A stretch of 64,000 nucleotides of DNA from Candidula unifasciata (GCA_905116865.2 CAJHNH020002017.1:1-64000); one strand, 5' to 3'. Positions 49,501 through 56,381 are shown, numbered from the stretch's first letter. Made by a program: numbers and translations. The notes: a model not told the origin generated them from the letters alone.

Positions 49501-51322
49501 TCAGGCAGATGCACTCAGGCAGATGCACTCAGGCAGATGCACTCAGACTTTAAAGGAAGCTCCCAGTTAGTCGACTCTTGTGACAGCCTGTTAGATAAGC
49601 AGTGGGTCTATTCTTATTTTCCCCACAATGGGGAGCCTGTTGGAGATCCGTTGCAGCCAGCCTTTTTTTTGGAGCCCATACTTGATTGACAGATCCTTAC
49701 TGTTTGTCTGACAGATGGCACTAACAGTTGTAAATCAAAGAAGATAATGGTATATTGGGCATATCCTGAGACAATGCCAACAGAGAATCACCAACAGGCA
49801 CTTGAATAGGAAACAGATTGATTTCTTATATGGATGTGAGAGTTGGACTCTTACTGTGGAAATGGAAAGGGGAATTCAGGCTTTCGAATGTAAATGCTAC
49901 AGATGCATTTTACAAATTAATTATTTAGAACACAAAACTAACGGATATGTCAGAGACAAAATATACAAATTTGCAAGACATCAGAAGCGTCTCTTAGCAG
50001 TGGTGAAACGTCACATGCTAGCTTGGTTCAGGTACATGGTGAGACATGATTCGATTGCAAAGACTTTACTTCAAGGAACAACTGTGGCAGTCAAAGAAAA
50101 GGAAGGCAAAGAAGAATCTGGAAAGACAGCATCCAGAAATGGACAGCACTTGGTTATCATACACTTATTCATCAAGCGGAAGACAGAGAAAGATGGCCGG
50201 TTTTATGAGCTAGTGCTTCCATAGATGCACATCCACGACCCTAACAGGTCAAGGGTTATGCTATGTTATTAAAAACTTCCACTGAAGGAACTGAAAAAGT
50301 AAACTCCAAGTGCTGTGTGACATATGTGAGCGTAACAGCGTGATGAGGATGATGTTGTCTAACAAGTCTCCATGTACATTTGTTCATTATCCTGTTGTGC
50401 TGTTTTATGTCACGTAGGGCTCACAGTCTATCCCTCCATTTCATTCTGTCCTGTGCAATCATGGATGGAATCCATTCCAGTACCATTGGCCTCTCTCATC
50501 CACATTCTGCTTATGGTTTCTGCTGGGCATCCTCGTTATCTGAGTCCTACTTTTTCCCATTTCATTGTCTGTTTGGTTATTCTGTGTTCATCTCTTATCA
50601 GAATGTGTCCAGTATAGAGCCATCTTCTCTGTCTTATCACTGTTGATACTAGTGGTTGCCTGGACATTTCTCTTATTTCTTCCTTCCTTTTCAATACATC
50701 ACATTTTATAATCATCATTTTCCTCAGGCGTTTGTTTTCATATGCATTTAATTTCCATTCCACGTCTTTAATGGTTTTCCAACTTTAACTAACATGTGTT
50801 GTTGTTTGCATTCACCGGCTGTAAGCCCCGGACAGAAAGACCTGGTTATTCATCCATGTCTAGACTTTGGCTTTGTTCCAGGACCTGAGTTTTGCATGTG
50901 CATCTGTTTTACAGATCTTGCTTATGTGTATGCAGACTGCTGGCTCCTTGCCTCTCAGGCAGATTCACTCTGACTTCAAAGGAAGCACCTGAGTTAGACG
51001 CCTCTCACAAAATGCTTGTTGGGGAGACAGTGGGTCTGTTCTTGTTTTCCCCCATAATGGGACCCAGTAACCCATACGGAGAACTGGTTTATGTTAAAAC
51101 TAAAATAACATTACAGTTTTTACAAAAATATGTGACTTGGTTCTAAAACTATATAATTTAGAGTTCTCCAAATTATTACAGGTTAATGCAGATAAGCCAA
51201 AACCACCCCCTGCAGAGGAGGTGACCCCGCAGAAAACTAAAGCGCAGGGCCAGTTTCAGAGGGGCAAGTTTATCACACGCATCATTACCAAGTCATCAAA
51301 AGGCGATGGTGACAACTTCTAA
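25517..51322 (+). CDS. Seven-transmembrane protein gene, 11 coding exons, 429 residues, family not recognised
   Basis: Eleven exons joined by GT-AG introns keep one open frame from ATG 25517 to TAA 51320-51322. The start has A at -3 and the first in-frame ATG after a stop at 25448. The N-terminus (about 48 residues) has sequons at Asn22 and Asn25 and no evident signal peptide. Seven hydrophobic segments lie near residues 49-67, 80-100, 105-132, 143-163, 175-198, 218-241 and 258-283. Basic loops (RLHTAHH, RALRKENMADR, ITRRLNE...SQKRD) predict N-terminus out and tail in. The 146-residue tail is rich in Pro, Glu, Lys and Tyr. The topology is receptor-like, but I see no class A DRY or NPxxY motif. 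It may be an orphan receptor or transporter. A further 5' non-coding exon cannot be excluded. Confidence 0.88.
26645..26825 (-). repeat. SINE-A copy with internal deletion, intron 1
   Basis: Minus-strand copy from TTTACCGGCTGTAAGC to GGGAACCCACACGGG, lacking the central part of the family. Confidence 0.7.
27060..27300. repeat. Old dispersed repeats and a poly-G run, intron 1
   Basis: About 27100-27180 resembles 56988-57065. At 27176-27250 lies a SINE-V tail fragment (AAAAATATAGGTCTAGCCC). A run of about 27 G follows at 27260. Confidence 0.55.
27560..27780 (+). repeat. SINE-V copy, diverged, intron 1
   Basis: Recognised by the body GAGGTTGACCCAGCCAAAAA, TGGGTACCAGG and the ACCCATTGAATGG stretch. 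The tail seems rearranged; a further piece is near 27900-27960. Confidence 0.6.
27965..28235 (+). repeat. SINE-A copy next to exon 2
   Basis: Near full length, ending CAGAGTTTACAGCTGATAAA. Only about 30 bp, mostly the pyrimidine tract, separate it from the exon 2 acceptor. Confidence 0.75.
28267..28404 (+). CDS. 7TM gene exon 2
   Basis: Acceptor TTTTCCAG, donor GG|GTGAGT, phase kept. Encodes TM1 (VLAVMAILTAVLCVIKLI), the loop RLHTAHHPSC and most of TM2. The acceptor lies about 30 bp after a SINE-A copy. Confidence 0.93.
28480..28700 (+). pseudogene. LINE ORF2 3' relic, intron 2
   Basis: Resembles the segment at 40170-40370 (ACTACCAGTGCAGGCGCTAC, TTCTACATCAACATG-AATGA). It is broken by stops and indels. 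Confidence 0.5.
28775..28855 (-). repeat. tRNA-like SINE head, intron 2
   Basis: The minus strand shows an A-box-like CTGGCCGAGAGGTTAC and a B-box-like CAGGTTCCAATCCCC with a short stem between, as in a tRNA-derived SINE head. It is too degenerate for a working tRNA. Confidence 0.5.
28896..29036 (+). CDS. 7TM gene exon 3
   Basis: A long T tract precedes TATCCAG; the donor is CG|GTAAGC. Encodes the end of TM2 (VHWIFWNVPQ), TM3 (LLQYIKLLQVLIMCHYYITL) and the basic loop RALRKENMAD. Confidence 0.93.
29088..29585 (+). repeat. SINE-A head and GAA-tailed repeat families, intron 3
   Basis: A SINE-A head (29088-29180) is followed by a second family (about 29340-29500) containing TGCAGTGTCCCACAAAAC and ending GAGCGAAGAAGAAGAAG. 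A third piece (29503-29583) carries GGCAGATATATCACAGCC. The second and third recur at 32880 and at 42455, 43205 and 63220. Confidence 0.6.
29586..31740. other. Intron 3, no further gene seen
   Basis: Mostly unique AT-rich sequence. A SINE-A head fragment is at about 29675-29735. Open frames at 30654-31268 have no recognisable domain. Confidence 0.4.
31740..32090 (+). repeat. LINE relic followed by a SINE-A copy, intron 3
   Basis: 31740-31875 has a weak LINE ORF2 tail signature (RSNRLKWLGHV-like). From about 31875 a 5'-truncated SINE-A runs to GTGAACAGGAAGAAGAAG. Confidence 0.6.
32265..32390 (+). repeat. Dispersed repeat, same family as 5585 and 21990
   Basis: A short CT run, then GGCTGTAGACGACTTTGTCT and GGGTCTGTCTCCTTTGATCG, ending ATCAATAATAAT. 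Confidence 0.6.
32755..33150 (-). repeat. SINE-A copy split by another repeat, intron 3
   Basis: Minus-strand SINE-A in two pieces (about 32755-32812 and 33033-33150). Between them lies a copy of the GAA-tailed family seen at 29340, with CAGTGTCCCACAAAACC. This is a nested insertion. Confidence 0.65.
33528..33625 (+). CDS. 7TM gene exon 4
   Basis: Acceptor TGTTTCAG, donor ATAG|GTAAGA. Encodes TM4 (FMYPFLCVAVLYFTIMTSLG) and the loop YYTESTHVECI. Confidence 0.93.
33708..36605. mobile_element. hAT-like MITE carrying the 18 bp minisatellite, intron 4
   Basis: The left end CAATTCTTCAACCGG and the complement of the right end (CATTGTTCCTCAAC) form imperfect hAT-type inverted ends. The flanks GTATATTG (33700-33707) and CTATATAG (36606-36613) match at six of eight bases. 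GTGGGCC-type sequence sits inside both ends. The 18 bp array occupies most of the interior. No transposase is present. Confidence 0.5.
33886..36440. repeat. 18 bp minisatellite, about 142 units, intron 4
   Basis: Unit CTCAACAGTTTCCAACCT with variants at three positions (TTTCC/TTTCT/TTTAC, CTC/GTC, CAA/CAG). Because 18 is a multiple of three, both strands stay open: SNLSTV repeats on plus for over 850 codons, ERLETV repeats on minus. Variants recur in blocks: a triple TTTACAAC cluster repeats about 270-288 bp apart near 34680, 34950 and 35237, and a block with a rare ACATTTT/ACACTTT unit recurs 414 bp apart. It lies between exons 4 and 5, so it is intronic. Confidence 0.97.
36614..36955. other. 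Intron 4, non-coding
   Basis: Nothing recognised apart from AT-rich sequence. Confidence 0.4.
36956..37190 (+). repeat. SINE-A copy, diverged, intron 4
   Basis: 5'-truncated, running from GTGACTAATTAGG to GGTGAACACTAAAAAGAAG. It ends about 140 bp before exon 5. Confidence 0.65.
37330..37471 (+). CDS. 7TM gene exon 5
   Basis: Acceptor TTCACCCACAG, donor TG|GTAAGT. Encodes TM5 (WLALSVVEFLIVQVFTVSAF) and the basic loop ITRRLNEISTLDS...SQKRD. Confidence 0.93.
37491..37580. repeat. (TTTC)n microsatellite, 20 bp after the exon 5 donor
   Basis: About 22 TTTC units with two interruptions (TTTA, TTTT). Confidence 0.95.
38000..39050 (-). pseudogene. Retroelement C-terminal fragment with PD-(D/E)XK-like motif
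   Basis: Minus-strand pieces in order: a degenerate Cys-containing segment, then ALGKGRYTWRHNKVL, a frame break, then a 116-codon frame with NGLRPDIVLHS and LVLIELTVPYELRMKEN, then a broken VEVGTTGLISTSTNNVLKQL segment. The Arg-Pro-Asp plus Ile-Glu-Leu-Thr spacing resembles a restriction-like endonuclease fold. Proteins with this string of motifs are common multicopy retroelement-derived ORFs in invertebrates. It lies antisense in intron 5 and is interrupted, so I call it a pseudogene. Confidence 0.6.
39275..39570 (+). repeat. SINE-A copy, intron 5
   Basis: Full-length diverged copy from GTATGGGTTCCAGGGCCCC to GTGAGCACGAAGAAAAGAAG. Confidence 0.75.
39745..41830 (+). pseudogene. Cluster of LINE ORF2 3' fragments, intron 5
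   Basis: At least five pieces, all on plus. 39745-40035 has LHHEKRLNSFNIQCLRRILG. 40030-40370 has TCEMRCLRKAANL and an RGRPR-like end. 40400-40715 has LILQGSVGRKRRRSRPRKTW. 40720-41035 and 41045-41360 are near-direct repeats of one tail (GGAGACAATC-NCATTCTTTGG). 41490-41830 has KFIEKQRNKWFGHLMRMEP. Each matches the region after RT in endonuclease-type LINEs. None is intact, and none has an upstream RT. Confidence 0.7.
41831..42221. other. End of intron 5, non-coding
   Basis: A SINE-A head fragment in minus orientation is near 41990-42025 (CCAGAACCCACACTGG). Nothing else seen. Confidence 0.4.
42222..42286 (+). CDS. 7TM gene exon 6
   Basis: Acceptor CTGTTTTCACAG, donor TTC|GTATGT. Encodes TM6 (IVVVFELSAFGTFIYDLTMQ). 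Confidence 0.92.
42385..42540 (+). repeat. SINE-A head fragment and GAA-tailed repeat, intron 6
   Basis: SINE-A head near 42385-42440, then a piece with TAGCTGTAAACCACAACACG shared with 43205 and 63220. Confidence 0.5.
42720..42965. repeat. Short tandem repeat, about 65-68 bp unit, intron 6
   Basis: About three and a half copies containing GAATAGCTAGAGTTTTTCTG and GAAGCACCACT-CCCCACCA. Confidence 0.85.
43205..43305 (+). repeat. GAA-tailed repeat fragment, intron 6
   Basis: Contains GGCAGATATAGCAGCTTAGC and GTAAACCACAACACAAC; same family as 29503, 42455 and 63220. Confidence 0.5.
43358..43392 (+). CDS. 7TM gene exon 7 (35 bp micro-exon)
   Basis: Acceptor ATTTTGACAG, donor TTT|GTAAGT. Encodes the extracellular loop LGDRESGCSAIF. 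Phase is exact on both sides, which supports this very short exon. Confidence 0.88.
43435..43810 (+). repeat. SINE-A tail and head fragments, intron 7
   Basis: A SINE-A tail (43435-43540, AGTCCAGAAGTAGATGAAG) is followed by a head (about 43705-43810, GGGGGTTCCAGAAAGAATAG). Confidence 0.5.
44028..44072 (+). CDS. 7TM gene exon 8 (45 bp)
   Basis: Acceptor CTGTTCACAG, donor ATG|GTAAGT, phase 0. Encodes the start of TM7 (SYQQVVYSPALISLM). Confidence 0.9.
44125..44402 (-). repeat. SINE-A copy, near consensus, intron 8
   Basis: One of the best preserved copies, with the tail (GAA)n-GCG complement TTCTTCTTCGCGTTCACCAG and the head GGGGCCCCGGAACCCACACG. It lies about 50 bp after exon 8. Confidence 0.85.
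44718..44855. repeat. 27 bp tandem repeat, intron 8
   Basis: About five copies of a unit with GTTACTGTTGGCTCTTTGGT. Confidence 0.85.
44990..45235 (-). pseudogene. LINE ORF2 tail relic, intron 8
   Basis: The minus-strand frame has RMWQDLSASEIFYSKTSGRK and GRQGKKWINGVAEACK, the basic tail and Trp-rich end typical of endonuclease-type LINEs. Confidence 0.5.
45236..46307. other. Intron 8, repeat-rich non-coding
   Basis: (ATC)n-rich blocks near 45440-45620 and a minus-strand SINE-V fragment at about 45945-46045 (CAGCATTACACCGACCGCC). No gene seen. Confidence 0.45.
46308..46760 (-). repeat. SINE-A copy split by a tRNA-like repeat, intron 8
   Basis: SINE-A pieces at 46308-46460 and 46622-46760. 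The insert between them is the body also found at 4650-4775 (AAAGTATTTCAGGATCCTCG, AACGGAGCACTTATGGG). Confidence 0.65.
46870..46974 (+). CDS. 7TM gene exon 9
   Basis: Acceptor TTCTTCCCCGGCAG, donor GGA|GTGAGT. Encodes the end of TM7 (ILKLLLPIWVMLVVFQ) and the start of the tail (PHVTVSEKDDVLAAYSEEG). Confidence 0.92.
47040..47180. repeat. 46-48 bp tandem repeat, intron 9
   Basis: Three copies with TAAACATGAATGAAGCAGAG and ATGAATGGAAG. Confidence 0.8.
47610..48010 (+). repeat. SINE-2 copy followed by another tRNA-like SINE, intron 9
   Basis: 47610-47835 matches the SINE at 4083 (GGGTGCCGGGTTCGATCCCA, TGTCTTGCGTTGGTTTTGAC). 47855-48010 has its own B-box-like GGTCTGGGTTCGATCCCGGG. Confidence 0.6.
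48285..48580 (-). repeat. SINE-A copy, intron 9
   Basis: Minus strand, interrupted near 48385-48435 by a T/A-rich insertion. The head GGATCCTACACATGG ends about 240 bp before exon 10. Confidence 0.65.
48824..49063 (+). CDS. 7TM gene exon 10
   Basis: Acceptor TTTTTAATCTAG, donor AAT|GTAAGT. An 80-residue part of the C-terminal tail with Pro/Tyr-rich stretches (STPISPPSGSPMMYDAALPA) and an acidic/basic helix (AEEHAEEKQEKAKA). A truncated SINE-A begins within ten bases of the donor. Confidence 0.92.
49070..49680 (-). repeat. SINE-A copy split by a SINE-V insertion, intron 10
   Basis: SINE-A pieces (49070-49146 and 49420-49680) flank a minus-strand SINE-V at about 49148-49418. AGTGTTGCAT stands on both sides as the target duplication. 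Within the SINE-A, about five copies of the 14 bp unit GCAGATGCACTCAG (49470-49540) show local expansion. Confidence 0.75.
49148..49418 (-). repeat. SINE-V copy, full length, inside a SINE-A
   Basis: Near full-length SINE-V on the minus strand, from the tail AAAAAGGCATATAGGGC to the head with the tRNA-like boxes (AGGTGACTCCC complement). Confidence 0.75.
49690..50225 (+). pseudogene. LINE ORF2 C-terminal fragment, intron 10
   Basis: Frame with DFLYGCESWTLTVEMERGIQ, CYRCILQINYLEHKTNGYVR and KRHMLAWFRYMVRHDS, the post-RT region of an endonuclease-type LINE. There is no upstream RT; it is 5'-truncated. Confidence 0.7.
50372..50780 (-). pseudogene. LINE ORF2 tail relic, intron 10
   Basis: The minus-strand frame has STVIRQRRWLYTGHILIRDE, matching the RRW-x-x-GH pattern of LINE tails. 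Degraded. Confidence 0.5.
50800..51085 (-). repeat. SINE-A copy, intron 10
   Basis: Full-length minus-strand copy, from TTCACCGGCTGTAAGCC to AACCCATACGGAG, ending about 100 bp before exon 11. Confidence 0.75.
51182..51322 (+). CDS. 7TM gene exon 11 with stop codon
   Basis: Acceptor AATTATTACAG. Encodes the tail end (NADKPKPPPAEEVTPQKTKA ... ITRIITKSSKGDGDNF) and TAA. The last residues (GDGDNF) do not form a PDZ-binding motif that I recognise. Confidence 0.92.
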   Translation, partial: VNADKPKPPPAEEVTPQKTKAQGQFQRGKFITRIITKSSKGDGDNF

Positions 51323-51530
51323 TTGCAAGAGTAGCTGTGTAATATTTGGATGTGTTTTGTTTTCCTCGTCTGTATTTATTTCATGCACCCATTCTCTCCA
51401 ACGGTAACCCACCTGTACCCACAACCCATTGCCAGATATCCCTGTTGAGTTTGTTTTTTTGTCTCCAGAATTTGTATATATTCTGTGTCATTAAGGAATG
51501 CCAACATTAAATTACTACACTTGATATATA
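51323..51530 (+). other. Probable 3' UTR of the 7TM gene
   Basis: Follows the stop codon. An ATTAAA at 51506-51511 could serve as a poly(A) signal. The transcript end is not visible from sequence. Confidence 0.5.
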
Positions 51531-51671
51531 TCATCCTTGAAGTATTTAGATAAATAAGACATGGGCAATATTTTTATTTTGACATGTAATGAGAAGAAAT
51601 GGACCTTGGTTACAACTTGCAGAATTGATGGCAAAAGAGCATGGCAAAGTTTTAAAAGAGTTGAATATGAA

Positions 51672-51935
51672 AGAGGGTCTTCTTCTTCTTCTTCGCGTTC
51701 ACCAGCTGTACACTGGCGGAAAGCTCTGGTTATACGTCCACTTCTAAACTGCAGTCCTGCTGCAGAACCTGAGTGTTGCAGGTGCATCAGTTTTAAAGAT
51801 CTCATTCCCTTGAATGCAGACTGTTGGTTTCTTGCCTCTCAGGCAGATGCACTCAAAGGAAGCTCCCCAGTTAGTTGACTCTTAAAACATGCTTTTGGGA
51901 AGGCAGTGGTTCTATTCCTATTTCAGCTATACGCA
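51672..51935 (-). repeat. SINE-A copy downstream of the 7TM gene
   Basis: Well preserved tail CTTCTTCTTCGCGTTCACC. The head runs into a LINE RNase H fragment at about 51930. Confidence 0.8.
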
Positions 51936-52225
51936 TGTCGTAATTGTAACTGACTCACAGAGCTTGTGGAGACAGGGCACGCTTTGTGCAGAATGCCAAG
52001 CATCGCTTGAGAGGTCCCAGGTAGTTAGCGTCCTTCGGATATTTTCTCTAGATGATGCCAGTATGAAGGAAAATGAACAGGCAGATAGACTGGCCGGTCC
52101 TGCACCACTTGGTGGTGAATTGATTAATGACAAGCTAGATGTTGTGAGGGAGCGAGTGAACAGTGAGGAGGCACAACTAGATCATTATGGTCTGAGGAGA
52201 ATGGCGCTGCGTGCGGGGAGTTAAC
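51930..52225 (+). pseudogene. RNase H fragment of a LINE
   Basis: HVVIVTDSQSLWR carries a catalytic Asp. KENEQADRLAGPAPLGGELI carries the last Asp region of a LINE-type RNase H. The middle is rearranged (the SWI-x-GHAG stretch is degraded). 5'-truncated. Confidence 0.6.
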
Positions 52226-52639
52226 CAGGGGATCTGACCAACGCTCAAGGCAAAGGTGAAACGGATATACAGTTACTGATACCATCGGAACTGGAACTCT
52301 TGCTGCTGAAGATAAGGATGGAGTGATTATGGGGGTGTCCCGAGTGCTGTTATGTTGATTCTTATTTCAGTATTCAACATTCAAAATAGAATGTCTTTGG
52401 TAGACCTTTTTAAACGATTAAGAGGTGCCACCTGTTTCTGAAACAGAGTGGTAATGCAGAACAATGTCTGAGGAAACCCCTAAATTCACAGATTGTTCAT
52501 GGATATAGTCTTTACATATATAAATGAAAATAGGCAGCATTATTTTTTCACCATCCCTTGTCCCTGGATGGCTTGACTAAGTGGATGTTATGAGACAAGA
52601 GCACTGACCTTTTCCATAATTCTGGTGATCGTTTTTAGA

Positions 52640-53625
52640 TGACACAACATGACCACATGCAATTTTTCGGCAGGGCGCATAATGATGATTCATCATCCTA
52701 ATATGGACACTTGGCCATTTTCACATGCTCTTACATGTAGTTTTCCAAACTCCCTTGAACATGTCTGCAACAGTTATCCAAAACCCGAATGGACACATGT
52801 ATACACCGATGGATCATTGGAGGGAGCAGACAAAAATGGAGGAGCTGGATCGGTCATCATGCTGCAAGATGGAACCACAGTAGAAACGTCATGCGCCTCC
52901 GGAAGACTCTCAACAAACTTCAGAGCAGAGCAGCAAGCAATTATTGATTCAGCTAAAGTGCTCAAGGAAAGAAAAATTAAAAACAGCAAAATTGTTTTGC
53001 TTTGTGACTGCATGTCAGTCCTCCAGGCGACTCATAGGGATCCACGAGACAACATAGAAAGAGAACTGACCCGTCAGCTAAACAGACTCACAGAAAACAA
53101 TCAAATCGTTCTCCAGTGGATCCCGGCTCACTGCGGCATACCAGGAAATGAGCTAGCAGACGAACTTGCAAAAAATGGAACAAAGAAGAAACAACACACC
53201 CATTCATTGTCATTACCAGAAATCAAAACACTTATCAAAGGAAAATACCAAGGATTGGGGAGAGAACAAACTAACAGTAAACATCCACAAGATCCCATCA
53301 GAGACTCAACAGAAAGCAACATACAAAAATTTTCCGTCTACGAACAGTACACTGCAGTCTCAACTACCACATGCATAAAATAAAGTTTGTGCAGTCCCCA
53401 CAGTGTGCCTGTCAGACAGGACCACAAACACCTCAGCACATTCTGCAGACCTGCCTACTCTACCTGCAACTTCGAAAAGACACCTGGCCTCAAGAGCAAA
53501 GTGCGCAGAGCAAGCTATGGGGAACCTTGCAGGACCTGCAGCTGACATGCAAGTTTATAGAGGCAACCCACCTGATGGTCTGATCTGAGCATACGAAACC
53601 GAACGCGAAGAAGAAGAAGAAGAAG
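52640..53625 (+). mobile_element. 5'-truncated LINE with RNase H and 3' zinc finger, (GAA)n tail
   Basis: The open frame to 53383 encodes an RNase H with all four acidic positions visible: Asp in THVYTDGSLEG, Glu in NFRAEQQAI, Asp in IVLLCDCMSVLQA and Asp in GNELADELAKN, plus His in IPAHCGIPGN. The next frame has CACQTGPQTPQHILQTC, the usual Cys/His end of RNase H-bearing LINE ORF2 (I/Jockey-like groups). A one-base break separates the two. The 3' end is CGAAACCGAACGCGAAGAAG, with a (GAA)n tail. RT and endonuclease are missing. Confidence 0.8.
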
Positions 53626-53699
53626 AGTTTTCCAAACTGGGCTTGCCTCCCCGGTTGACCCAGCCTTAAATGGGTAGCAGGTAATGTCCTGGGAAGTAA

Positions 53700-53985
53700 A
53701 GTATAAGTAAAGGACCTTTTCCACACCTTCAGGCCTATAGGGCATATAGGGTTAGTCCTATATTTTTATAGACCAATCAGCACGAGATGGGTGATGTGGT
53801 CAACATCACGCCAGCCGCCTTTACTTCCCTGGACTGCACTCGGTACCCATTCACGGCTCGGTCTACCTGGGAGCCAAGGTCATTTTTGAGAGAAAAAAAA
53901 AGTCTGGCTCTGCTAGGGAGCGAACCCACGACATTCCGATCCGCGGCGAGCATCTAGCCGCTCCGCCACTGCAACCCCAGAGGCC
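53700..53985 (-). repeat. SINE-V copy
   Basis: Minus-strand full-length copy, from the tail CATATAGGGTTAGTCC to the head with the complement of GGTTCGCTCCC (GGGAGCGAACCCACG) and GCGGAGCGGCTAGATGC. A short plus-strand SINE-V piece (53640-53700) precedes it. Confidence 0.75.
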
Positions 53986-54189
53986 CAGTTGTCTATAAAA
54001 TATATGAGTCTAGCCTCATATGCACAGTGGATCAGTAGCATGAAATTGGACCCTGACTTTACTAACATGTCATGTAAGTTCTGTTGGGGTGTGATCAACA
54101 CAGGAGGCTTCAGACCATCAGAACAAGCATCCTTGTCTGGGATGGTTTTGGCTAGTTATACACTCTGGTTACAGTCACATGATTAGGGA

Positions 54190-55720
54190 GATTGTAATAA
54201 GGATGCTGAATAACATGTCTAGGGAGATTGTAATAACATGGCTAGGGAGATTGTAATAACATGGCTAGGGAGATTGTAATAACATGGCCAGGGAGATTGT
54301 AATAACATGGCCAGGGAGATTGTAATAACATGGCCAGGGAGATTGTAATAACATGGCCAGGGAGATTGTAATAACATGGCTAGGGAGATTGTAATAACAT
54401 GGCCAGGGAGATTGTAATAACATGGCCAGGGAGATTGTAATAACATGGCCAGGGAGATTGTAATAACATGGCTAGGGAGATTGTAATAACATGGCTAGGG
54501 AGATTGTAATAACATGGCTAGGGAGATTGTAATAACATGGCCAGGGAGATTGTAATAACATGGCCAGGGAGATTGTAATAACATGGCTTGGGAGATTGTA
54601 ATAACATGGCTAGGGAGATTGTAATAACATGGCTAGGGAGATTGCAGTAACATGACTAGGGAGATTGCAATAACATCACTAGCAGATTGCAATAATATAG
54701 CTAGGGAGATTGTAATAACATGGCTAGCAGATTGCAATAATATAGCTAGGGAGATTGTAATAACATGGCTAGCAGATTGCAATAATATAGCTAGGGAGAT
54801 TGTATTAACATGGCTAGGGAGATTGTAATAACTTGTCTAGGGACACTGTAATAACACAGTTAGGGAGATTGCAATAAATGGCTAGGGACATTGTAATCAT
54901 GTCTAAGGAGATTGTAATAACATGGCTAGGGAGATTGCAATAACATGGCTAGAGAGATTGCAGTAATATGGCTAGGGAGATTGCAATAACATGGCTAGGG
55001 AGATTGCAATAACATGGCTAGGGAGATTGCAATAACATGGCTAGGGAGATTGCAGTAATATGGCTAGGGAGATTGCAATAACATGGCTAGGGAGATTGCA
55101 ATAACATGGCTAGGGAGATTGCAATAACATGGCTAGGGAGATTGCAGTAATATGGCTAGGGAAATTGCAGTAATATGGCTAGGGAGATTGCAATAACATG
55201 GCTAGGGAGATTGCAGTAATATGGCTAGGGAGATTGCAGTAATATGGCTAGGGAGATTGCAGTAATATGGCTAGGGAGATTGCAGTAACATGGCTAGGGA
55301 GATTGCAGTAATATGGCTAGGGAGATTGCAGTAATATGGCTAGGGAGATTGCAGTAATATGGCTAGGGAGATTGCAGTAACATGGCTAAGGAGATTGCAG
55401 TAACATGGCTAGAGAGATTGCAGTAATATGGCTAGGGAGATTGCAGTAACATGGCTAGGGAGATTGCAGTAACATGGCTAGGGAGATTGCAGTAATATGG
55501 CTAGGGAGATTTCAGTAACATGGCTAGGGAGATTGCAATAACATGACTAGGGAGATTGTAATAACATGGCTAGGGAGATTGTAATAACATGGCTAGGGAG
55601 ATTGTAATAACATGGCTAGGAAGATTGCAATAACATGACTAGGAAGAATGCAAGAACGTGGCTAGGGAGAATGCAATAACATGGCTAGGAAGTTCGCAGT
55701 CACGTGATTAGGGAGATTGG
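54190..55720. repeat. 23 bp minisatellite, about 66 units
   Basis: Unit GCTAGGGAGATTGTAATAAC plus ATG. The left half mostly has GTAAT, the right half GCAAT or GCAGTAATATG. Because 23 is not a multiple of three, the frames cycle. The short minus-strand frame is an artefact. Confidence 0.97.
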
Positions 55721-55825
55721 AATTCATTGATTATAAAAAGTCAGTATAATCTGTTGAATAGTATATATGTTGTCATATATTTAACTCTTTATAGCACCAA
55801 GGAACGCATTTCACATTGATTTATA

Positions 55826-56366
55826 CTTACTTACTTACTTAGTCGCTCCTCTTCTACCTTCGGGTGTAGAGGTTTGCCAGAGAGATTGCCAGACGTCTCT
55901 ATCAGCAGTTTTCTTTCTGGCTTTGTTCCATTCCAGTCCTCTGTCAGTTAGGGACTGTCGGATGTTGTCTTCCCAGCGCACCCTGGGTCGTCCTGGAGGT
56001 CTGGTTCCCTGGTTCTTAGCCTCCCATGCTTGCCATGGTGGCCGATTTTCTCCCATTCTGCATGCATGTCCAAACCATCGTAACTGTGACTGATCCACTC
56101 GGGTTTGTAAAGACTGGGTATCAAGATCTTGACGTATTGTCACTTGGACCACCTTTCTCAGATATCTCATTTCCGAGGCCTGCAGCTGGCTTCTGTGAGC
56201 TGTTGTCATTGCCCATGACTCACACCCATATGTCAGGACTGGTACATAGGTAGAGCGGTAAACAGCCATTTTCGTCCTCTTGCCAATTTCTCTTTTGCTG
56301 AGAAACCCTCGGTTTATGGCCTGGAAGAGTCTCCCAGCAGCTGCTTTTCGTGTAGCCAGCTCAGTC
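55826..56366 (-). mobile_element. 5'-truncated LINE copy with 15 bp target duplication
   Basis: The minus-strand frame has YGCESWAMTTAHRSQLQASE, QLRWFGHACRMGENRPP and GRPRVRWEDNIRQSLTDRGL, the C-terminus of an endonuclease-type LINE ORF2. The 3' tail is (AAGT)n. The identical 15-mer TCACATTGATTTATA stands at 55811-55825 and 56367-56381. The frame is intact for about 144 codons, so the insertion looks fairly recent. Confidence 0.85.
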
Positions 56367-56381
56367 TCACATTGATTTATA

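Noticed and set aside
54190..55720. CRISPR-like or coding array
   Set aside because: A 23 bp tandem minisatellite without spacers. Short frames cycle through all readings.
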